From positions 1 through 12,752 of the forward strand of contig QMNP01000022.1 of the NCBI GenBank assembly GCA_003647825.1: a stretch of 12,752 nucleotides of DNA, in the 5' to 3' direction. The notes under the pieces are model-generated. The model did no database searches. It saw only the letters and a program-made list of their open reading frames with translations, and had not been told where the DNA came from. The DNA comes from Candidatus Cloacimonadota bacterium (GTDB lineage: Bacteria; Cloacimonadota; Cloacimonadia; Cloacimonadales; TCS61). Shown here piece by piece: positions 8,401-12,752 of this stretch (position 1 is the stretch's first letter; the number at the start of each line of letters is the position of its first letter). The position numbers were made by a program, and so were the translations under genes.

Positions 8401-8827
8401 GAGTTCTATTCCAATTTGTAATAACAGAATCTATAAGAGATAAAATCTCATTTTCAGTGAACGGTTTACTCATTAAATAGTAGTCATGCTTAAGTGATTG
8501 TTGAATTTCAAAACTACTTTTATCTTCATAGCCCGAAACAAATATTATAATTGCTTCAGGATCGATTTTTCTTATTTCAATTGCAGTTTGCCATCCGTCC
8601 ATTACTGGCATTCGTACATCTAAGATACAAACAGGAACTCTCTTATTATCTGCATAGATATCTTTGAATGTATTAAGCAAATTTGCCCCGTCTTTAAAAA
8701 ACTGGATATCATATTCCTTTTGCTGATTTTCATCATTCGTATCCAAATTAAAAATATGTTTATAAATATCTAGTTGAAACTGATCATCATCAGCTATAAG
8801 AATTGTTCTGTTTTTACCAAGTCCCAT
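5492..8827 (-). CDS. Soluble hybrid histidine kinase REC-PAS-GAF-HisKA-HATPase-REC-REC-Hpt
   Basis: A 1111-residue multi-domain phosphorelay protein with no membrane segment, so probably cytoplasmic. Domains: receiver 1 (about 6-135, acidic D13-D15, acceptor D70, K121), coiled linker, PAS (170-282), GAF (290-440), HisKA (455-525) with H470 in SHEIRTPMNGVIG, HATPase (about 570-685; N587 in NLVNNAIKF, DTGIGIP, GGTGLGLAI), receiver 2 (707-825, D758, K809), receiver 3 (850-965, D900, K954) and Hpt (about 985-1105, H1044 in AHKLKGAGSNLG). All acceptor residues are present, so every step appears chemically possible. No DNA-binding or enzymatic output domain is attached, so the Hpt presumably passes phosphate to a separate regulator not in this window. 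The N-terminal receiver could gate the kinase from another sensor. The start ATG 8827 has AGGA 6 bases upstream and lies 16 bases after the glmS-like stop. Confidence 0.95.
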   Translation of the reverse strand: MGLGKNRTILIADDDQFQLDIYKHIFNLDTNDENQQKEYDIQFFKDGANLLNTFKDIYADNKRVPVCILDVRMPVMDGWQTAIEIRKIDPEAIIIFVSGYEDKSSFEIQQSLKHDYYLMSKPFTENEILSLIDSVITNWNRTQALSQYAREIKETTNELVETQKKFKRLEENLSEHYYFYTHDTKRVYSYLSPSVTNVLGYTRQEYIDNHYSYIAENPGKQEAYDATELAIRGEQPPSFEVEMYHKDGSLHTLEVTEFPVYNENGKVIAIEGMAHDVTERIENRKKQDLLLQISNAINTITDTRELYKSIQDLLSEVIDTANFYIALYDKETDTLSLPYLQDEKDEYTSFPAGKTLTSFVIRTKKSLLATTKIQKKLFQSGEVDPVGAPSKVWLGVPLIVRGDVIGVVAVQSYDDEKLYGKKEQKLLEFISHQLAIVIERKKTEIELHTAKEAAEAASRAKADFLASMSHEIRTPMNGVIGMTGLLSETSLTPEQKEYVDTIRLSGDSLLTIINDILDFSKIESGKMDLESQPFELRSCIEETFDLISTKASEKALDLVYLIEPDVPAFVKGDITRLRQILVNLVNNAIKFTEKGDIFVHVEKKSVKSKVVELLFSVKDTGIGIPKKRLNRLFKAFSQVDSSTTRRYGGTGLGLAICKRLTHLMGGKIWVESNYGEGSTFYFTIKTNAAPVRRPKAYRENMPAMKDTKILIVDDNETNRRILKLQCEHWKMKPVTMASAQEALDVIDRGEKFNIGILDMHMPDKNGAELGRELRDRFTRKEMPLIMLSSVGKPLREEIPEDIFDVFLSKPVKQSQLFDALVKVLSEKVVISEPQPQKVKLDVNLANKIPLHILLAEDNIINQKIALRILQKMGYTADIAANGLEVIDALKRQKYDIIFMDVQMPEMDGLEATNMILKIWPHVDTRPKIIAMTANAMEGDKESCIKAGMDDYISKPISVEDVQEALIRWGKKTIEKDAEQNRPSSDDIMDWAMIESLKYLDTGEEVGSLLLDLVNLFQDEFPVNFQQLSEAVKEKQASKIQSIAHKLKGAGSNLGAKGFAKISYYIEVKGKNNDLSGLNDNLKELQEMMEFTLDEFATYFRTINKEFIIKSK

Positions 8828-8843
8828 TGAATTTCCTGTTTTA

Positions 8844-11561
8844 CTAATCTACAGTTATCGATTTAGATACATTCTTAGGAACATCAGGGTGTACTCCATG
8901 ATCACTGATCTCAAGCCTATCAAGATATTCCATTTTCTTTACACTCATGCGCAATGCCAGCATTTGCAAAACAATTGTTGCAGAGAATGTAGTCAGAAGA
9001 GAATCCCCCGTTCTTGGTAAGAAGATAAATCCCCAGCCATAATATCCTTCGTCGTGCGGATTGGTCTGGGCATTTTCCAGAAGTTTGTCATTTTCTTCTG
9101 CAATAATAAAAGAATCTCCACCTCTGATTTTATGAGTATTGATCTGAGAAATCGTCAGATTTACATCTCGTTCATCCGGCCCAGTTACATAAATTAGAGG
9201 ATAATTTCTATAAGCCTTTTCAAAGAAATTGAAATCGGCTACAGTTTCCTGGAAAACCTTTAGTGCTTTAGATGATAAGTTAAAAGGAAGTGATTTGTTA
9301 AAAATGAAATTGCTGAGAGAGCGAGATATTTTCTTACGCTCATCCAATGAAATTCCTTTAGATTCTGCGACAGCATCCAGTTTATCCTGAGTTTTATTGA
9401 AGTGCTTCATCATAGCTTTCACACTTTTTAAACCGAAAACTGTATTCTTGCCCAAGATAGTATTAGGACCATGTTTAAATTCAGATGCTTCACCACCTTC
9501 AGCATGATTCAACACAGTTTCGCGAATTTTAAGAGCTCCTTCTTTGGCAACTCCCGTAACCTTGGTAGCTAAAATGTGCATAGATGGTTCCAGGTAAATC
9601 TTCCCTGCGACTTCTTCAACTTGATCTCTGGTCGAATCAATAGTTTCCTGGATTAAACGAGGAATCATGTCTATTGTATCAATGCGATGTTTGATGTTTT
9701 TTTCCAGTTCTTTATAACCAGGCTGCTTGTCTTTGATTTTTTTTACAGAGCAAATTTCTGCCACTTTTATTGCCAGATAATAGAATAGTGTAATTTGATT
9801 TATAAAGCTCTTTGTAGCAGGTACAGCGATCTCGGGACCGCAGAAAATAGGTATGGAAACATCACTTTTTTCCTGACCGAGAGTAGAATTCATATTATTA
9901 ACTAAAACTATTTTTTTAATATCCAGTCCTGAATTTTCCACATCATTGAAGATATCGATAAGGTCTTTTGTCTCACCACTTTGAGATACTCCAATTATAA
10001 CATCGTTATCCTGTAGGCTTTTAGAATATTGACCCCGGAAATTACCCGGTAGAATGGGAATAACTTCGATATTGGCAATCTCATTGAAATATAGAGCTGC
10101 AACCAGAGTTGCATGATACGACGTTCCACAAGCAATGGTATAAATATTTCTATTATTTTCATGAGTATTTTTTATAAGCTCCAGGAAATGTTTAACACTA
10201 TCCTGAAATTCTTTTACATCCTGCAATTCTGCGATTGAATCCAGTGCTTTAGCAATCAGCAGGCTTTTTTTATCGAAATGAGAATTTAAAAGATCTATGA
10301 AAAGGTTCTTGTCATTGGAAAAGAAATATTTCTTCTCAAAATCTTTTTTTACAAGCTCATTATAGATTGCAGAATAGTTCGATTTCACCTTATCATAAAA
10401 TTTATCAGCTTCAGAGGAATCTCTGAATTTCTGGAAAATATTTATATGTTCATCGTATTCTTCAGCTTTTAATAGATCTGTGAGAAGGTTATTCTTATGT
10501 TCCAGGAAGTTTTCTTTCCTCAGAAGATCAAGCATTCTTCTACCCGTATTGGAACCGCCTTTGAAAAGCTTGATCAATTTTCCGGAAGATTCAACTTCTG
10601 CATGTATTTCCTGTTCCATAAAATGTTCAAATGGAGGAACTAACTCAGTATCTTCAGCTCGTAATTTAGAACGAACAGGAGTTTTATCCAGAACATCGCC
10701 AGCTTTAACTTGTATATCGGAAAGACCTGGACGTTTAATGCGGAAATCTTTGAAAGCTCTTACCGAGAATTTATTTACAGCAAATTCTACAAACTCACCT
10801 TCACGCAGATTTATCAGCATTTTTGTAAATCTGAGAACTGCTGTTAAATCGGAAGATGCAAGCCCGAATTGATTATTATCTACATCTCCAATACCAAAAT
10901 ATAAACTGCTGCCAGCTTTAATAGCCCAACTTGTTTCTGTGAGCGGATCTACAATTACTGCGGCATAAGATCCAACCATTTTATTGGAAGCCTGGATTAT
11001 TCCTCTTCGCATGCATTCTTTACGCTGCTCAGTTTTAGTTTGATCCTCAATTCGCAGTTTACCCAATTCAATATCAAAATAGTGTTCTACTGTATGCACC
11101 AGCATTTCACCATCATTATCCGAAACTACGTTATGACCTTCAGAAAGCAGAAAATGCTTCAATTCTCGAGTGTTTGTAATGTTTCCATTATGAGCACCAT
11201 AAATGAAATTTTTGCATCGGACAACATGAGGTTGCGCGTTCTTCTGAGTTACGTTTCCAAAAGTAGCCCACCGAACTTGCCCGCAGAAGATCTTCCCTTC
11301 CTGATCTTCGATCCCCAGAGTTTTTACCAGAGTGCTGGGAGCCCCAACATCTTTAAGTAGAGTAACTTCCATATCATCTTTCTGAAAAGCAGCTCCAGTA
11401 GAATCATAACCTCTATATTCCAAAGCTCTAAGCAATTTGGAGGCATATTTTCCCATATTGATAGATTTCTTAGCCAGGCTTAAACCTAGAACTCCACAAC
11501 CTATCCCGAATATTGGAACTGGAATAGTAATTTTCAAATTTTGTAAAAAATCATATTTCAT
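8844..11561 (-). CDS. glmS: Enlarged glucosamine-6-phosphate synthase (GlmS-like) with N-terminal extension
   Basis: GlmS makes glucosamine-6-phosphate from fructose-6-phosphate and glutamine, first step to UDP-GlcNAc. At 905 residues this is about 300 longer than usual. Glutaminase: C22 in GIGCGVLGL, LEYRGYDSTG (47-56), VRWATFG (96-102, F where E. coli has H77), HNGNITN (124-130), D150; these match the E. coli C1, R73, N98/G99, D123 set. The linker FEHFMEQEIHAEVES (311-325) is kept. Residues about 331-470 are an insertion rich in charged helices. SIS 1: ACGTSY (477-482), SQSGET (526-531), PATKSF (581-586). SIS 2: EGALKIRE (674-681), FKHGP (695-699), a second insertion about 704-786, YPLIYVTGP (787-795), and the tail VSKSITVD with K900, equivalent to the Schiff-base lysine K603. 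The AGGAG before ATG 11561 supports the long N-terminus, so C22 needs removal of 21 residues to become N-terminal. Cytosolic; second gene after ispD. Confidence 0.9.
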   Translation of the reverse strand: MKYDFLQNLKITIPVPIFGIGCGVLGLSLAKKSINMGKYASKLLRALEYRGYDSTGAAFQKDDMEVTLLKDVGAPSTLVKTLGIEDQEGKIFCGQVRWATFGNVTQKNAQPHVVRCKNFIYGAHNGNITNTRELKHFLLSEGHNVVSDNDGEMLVHTVEHYFDIELGKLRIEDQTKTEQRKECMRRGIIQASNKMVGSYAAVIVDPLTETSWAIKAGSSLYFGIGDVDNNQFGLASSDLTAVLRFTKMLINLREGEFVEFAVNKFSVRAFKDFRIKRPGLSDIQVKAGDVLDKTPVRSKLRAEDTELVPPFEHFMEQEIHAEVESSGKLIKLFKGGSNTGRRMLDLLRKENFLEHKNNLLTDLLKAEEYDEHINIFQKFRDSSEADKFYDKVKSNYSAIYNELVKKDFEKKYFFSNDKNLFIDLLNSHFDKKSLLIAKALDSIAELQDVKEFQDSVKHFLELIKNTHENNRNIYTIACGTSYHATLVAALYFNEIANIEVIPILPGNFRGQYSKSLQDNDVIIGVSQSGETKDLIDIFNDVENSGLDIKKIVLVNNMNSTLGQEKSDVSIPIFCGPEIAVPATKSFINQITLFYYLAIKVAEICSVKKIKDKQPGYKELEKNIKHRIDTIDMIPRLIQETIDSTRDQVEEVAGKIYLEPSMHILATKVTGVAKEGALKIRETVLNHAEGGEASEFKHGPNTILGKNTVFGLKSVKAMMKHFNKTQDKLDAVAESKGISLDERKKISRSLSNFIFNKSLPFNLSSKALKVFQETVADFNFFEKAYRNYPLIYVTGPDERDVNLTISQINTHKIRGGDSFIIAEENDKLLENAQTNPHDEGYYGWGFIFLPRTGDSLLTTFSATIVLQMLALRMSVKKMEYLDRLEISDHGVHPDVPKNVSKSITVD

Positions 11562-11567
11562 TTATTT

Positions 11568-11572
11568 CTCCT
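11568..11572 (-). promoter_or_regulatory. Strong ribosome binding site of the glmS-like gene
   Basis: AGGAG on the minus strand, 6 bases before ATG 11561 and inside the 22-base gap after ispD. It matters because it argues that translation really begins 21 codons before the catalytic cysteine. No ATG, GTG or TTG codon directly precedes that cysteine codon (11498-11496). Confidence 0.8.
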
Positions 11573-11583
11573 GAATATTTATA

Positions 11584-12279
11584 TTACTTTGTTTGTTGTT
11601 CTTTTTCTAAAATTGATTCTGCCATGTGCAGATCAAATTGATCTGTGATCTTTATGTTTCGTGATGAACATTCTAAATAATAAACTGGAATTCCATAGTA
11701 CTCTAAAATTGAGGCATCATCAGTTGATTGGAACCTGTCATTGAATGCTTTCATATGGTGTGATACAATCAGCTTGTAATCAAAGACTTGTGGTGTAAGT
11801 GCCGCTACGAGATTTTTGCGTGGAACTGTCTTCACAATCTTACTGTCATCGATTTCTTTGATAGTATTTTTTACTTTAGCTATCGGAATTACAGCTTTTT
11901 TCAGTTTAGCAATTTCTATAAGATTCGTGATTTCAACAGGATCAATAAAAGGCCGAACGCCATCATGTATAAGTACGATAGTTGTATCTTTGGGGCAGGC
12001 ACAAAGGGCATTGAAAACGGAATCCTGTCTTTCCTTACCACCCTTTACTAAATTGAAATCATAATCAGAAAATTCATTTGAAAGACTAATTTGCATTTCA
12101 GCGAAATCATCTTCCGGTAATGTAATGATGATATCATCAATTAACTTGTGATGAATAAATTTATCCAGCGTCCAAAATAATATCGGACGCTGCTTCAATT
12201 TGATATATTGTTTTTTTACTTTGCTTTTTATTCTTTTACCACTGCCGCCAGCAGTGATAATTGCTACAATTTTTCCCAT
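11584..12279 (-). CDS. ispD: 2-C-methyl-D-erythritol 4-phosphate cytidylyltransferase
   Basis: Third step of the MEP pathway: joins CTP and MEP to give CDP-methylerythritol. At 231 residues it is of normal length. Family motifs: ITAGGSGKRI (8-17) with KKQY (22-25) in place of the usual PKQ, GGKERQDSVFNAL (80-92), IHDGVRPF (104-111), a TVPR...LTPQVF segment (about 150-166), STDDAS and NIKIT near the C-terminus. The start ATG 12279 has GGAG 5 bases upstream. It is the first gene of the five-gene unit ending with the U32 gene, is separated from the NifX-like gene by a terminator, and has a candidate promoter in the 118-base gap. The P-to-K change at PKQ is a mild deviation; the basic residues that contact CTP remain available. 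Confidence 0.96.
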   Translation of the reverse strand: MGKIVAIITAGGSGKRIKSKVKKQYIKLKQRPILFWTLDKFIHHKLIDDIIITLPEDDFAEMQISLSNEFSDYDFNLVKGGKERQDSVFNALCACPKDTTIVLIHDGVRPFIDPVEITNLIEIAKLKKAVIPIAKVKNTIKEIDDSKIVKTVPRKNLVAALTPQVFDYKLIVSHHMKAFNDRFQSTDDASILEYYGIPVYYLECSSRNIKITDQFDLHMAESILEKEQQTK

Positions 12280-12305
12280 TTACTCTCCACATAATTCACA
12301 GAGAA

Positions 12306-12334
12306 AAAATAGAACAGTTTTGTATGTCAAGCAA
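12306..12334 (-). promoter_or_regulatory. Candidate promoter of the ispD operon
   Basis: Between the NifX-like terminator and ispD, the minus strand carries TTGCTT (12334-12329), a 17-base spacer and TATTTT (12311-12306). A perfect TTGACA (12330-12325) overlaps the first box but would leave only 13 bases to TATTTT. Initiation would fall near base 12299, giving a leader of about 20 bases. The -10 match is weak, and the promoter rules of this organism are unknown. Confidence 0.35.
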
Positions 12335-12352
12335 TATGTGGATCGCAGCAAC

Positions 12353-12377
12353 AAAAAAGGGCTGCCAATGCAGCCCT
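12353..12377 (-). terminator. Intrinsic terminator after the NifX-like gene
   Basis: On the minus strand AGGGCTGC (12377-12370) pairs perfectly with GCAGCCCT (12365-12358) around an ATTG loop, and the run of six T (12358-12353) begins at the stem base. It starts 20 bases after the NifX-like stop and cleanly separates that gene from the ispD operon. The plus strand has no T-run beyond the stem. Confidence 0.88.
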
Positions 12378-12397
12378 AAGTATAAACATCTTCTTGC

Positions 12398-12736
12398 TTA
12401 ATGATCGCAGAGATTAACGCCTGATACAAGGGTATTGTTCAGTAATTTTTGTACTAGATTTTTTGGCTCATCTACCTCTACACCAAAATATACATCAATG
12501 CTGTTTTGACTGAATAATCCCTGAGCGCGTGATCCCATTCCTCCGGCAATAATCGCATTAACACCTTTTTCGCCTAGGAAGCGAGGTAATAGACCTGGTT
12601 CATGTGGTGGAGGTGTGATCAATTCATCTGACTTGATCTTTCCATTTTCTGTAGTAAATATCCAGAATTTTTCGCAGTGACCAAAATGTGCACAAAGCTG
12701 ACCATTTGCTATAGGAATTGCTATAAGTTTTTTCAT
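12398..12736 (-). CDS. NifX/NafY-type dinitrogenase iron-molybdenum cofactor-binding-like protein
   Basis: A complete 112-residue small cytosolic protein. The fold signatures are an N-terminal strand KKLIAIPIAN, then CAHFGHCEKFWIF (15-27), TPPPHEPGLLPRFLGEKGV (41-59), IIAGGMGSRAQGLF (62-75) and a terminal CDH. This pattern fits the single-domain MTH1175-like branch of the NifX/NafY/NifB-tail family. That branch is widespread in anaerobes without nitrogenase, often beside Mrp-type ATPases, and its role there, probably handling a metal cluster, is poorly settled. Cysteines and histidines at C15, H17, H20, C21 and the C-terminal C-D-H could bind metal. The start ATG 12736 has AGGA 6 bases upstream. 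No nif gene is visible in the window; what lies to the right is unknown. Family assignment is firm; function is not. Confidence 0.88.
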   Translation of the reverse strand: MKKLIAIPIANGQLCAHFGHCEKFWIFTTENGKIKSDELITPPPHEPGLLPRFLGEKGVNAIIAGGMGSRAQGLFSQNSIDVYFGVEVDEPKNLVQKLLNNTLVSGVNLCDH

Positions 12737-12752
12737 GTTTTTCCTACCGTTA

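Noticed and set aside
10480..10872. Plus-strand open frame of 130 codons opposite the glmS-like gene
   Set aside because: It lies wholly antisense to a clearly conserved coding region, has no recognisable domain and rich Ser/Arg composition typical of reverse-frame shadows. The same holds for plus-strand frames at 1345-1704, 6255-6611, 7188-7532, 8093-8443 and 11040-11360.
11496..11561. Lipoprotein signal peptide at the N-terminus of the GlmS-like protein (hydrophobic stretch ending IFGIGC)
   Set aside because: The residue three before the cysteine is Gly rather than Leu/Val/Ile, the stretch contains two prolines, and everything after C22 aligns with a cytosolic glutaminase fold in which this cysteine is the catalytic one.
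12325..12330. Perfect TTGACA as the -35 of the ispD promoter
   Set aside because: The only reasonable -10 (TATTTT at 12311-12306) is 13 bases away, too close; at 17-base spacing the sequence is TTTTCT. The overlapping TTGCTT with a 17-base spacer was preferred, at low confidence.
12398..12736. Evidence for nitrogen fixation
   Set aside because: The NifX-like protein is of the stand-alone type common in non-diazotrophs, and no nifHDK, nifB, nifE or nifN sequence is present in the window.
753..12736. Mobile element, defence island, CRISPR or toxin-antitoxin system
   Set aside because: I saw no transposase, integrase, inverted terminal repeats, spaced direct repeats, or small gene pairs. All genes are housekeeping or signalling types with similar base composition.

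Overview
The window is AT-rich throughout and densely coded: six complete genes run right to left on the minus strand, with the 3' end of one plus-strand gene at the left edge. Gene content, the base composition, a long animal-type urocanate hydratase, a 40-residue-TPR histidine kinase and a large hybrid kinase suggest an anaerobic Gram-negative-type bacterium of the FCB or candidate-phylum sort (Cloacimonadota-like is my best guess). That placement is an impression from gene style; there is no rRNA or marker gene here to prove it. I see no mobile elements, tRNA, rRNA or CRISPR, and base composition shows no sign of recent transfer.

Layout, left to right. 1-597 (+): C-terminal 198 residues of urocanate hydratase (histidine degradation), followed by an imperfect hairpin and a clear intrinsic terminator. 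753-2924 (-): exported or membrane-anchored TPR sensor histidine kinase, converging on hutU and preceded by its own short intergenic region with two TTGACAT boxes. 3019-12279 (-): a tight five-gene unit, transcribed ispD > glmS-like > hybrid histidine kinase > ispF > U32-family protein. Gaps are 22, 16 and 8 bases, then a 4-base ATGA overlap. 12398-12736 (-): a small NifX/NafY-type (FeMo-cofactor-binding-like) protein, closed by an intrinsic terminator that separates it from the ispD unit.

How the genes fit together. IspD and IspF are the third and fifth enzymes of the MEP isoprenoid pathway. GlmS makes glucosamine-6-phosphate, the first committed step towards UDP-GlcNAc. Both routes feed envelope synthesis, through undecaprenyl carrier and peptidoglycan/LPS sugar. 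The operon also carries a 1111-residue soluble hybrid kinase with a complete set of phosphorelay sites (three receivers, one HisKA, one Hpt) but no output domain, and a U32-family protein of the kind that hydroxylates RNA bases. Coupling between the kinase and envelope-precursor supply is inference from gene order only.

The most unusual item is the GlmS-like enzyme. It is 905 residues against about 600 for the family. Its catalytic N-terminal cysteine is buried behind 21 residues, although a strong ribosome binding site supports the upstream start. It also carries two large insertions, while the recognisable active-site motifs are almost all kept. There is no gene-free stretch longer than about 155 bases.
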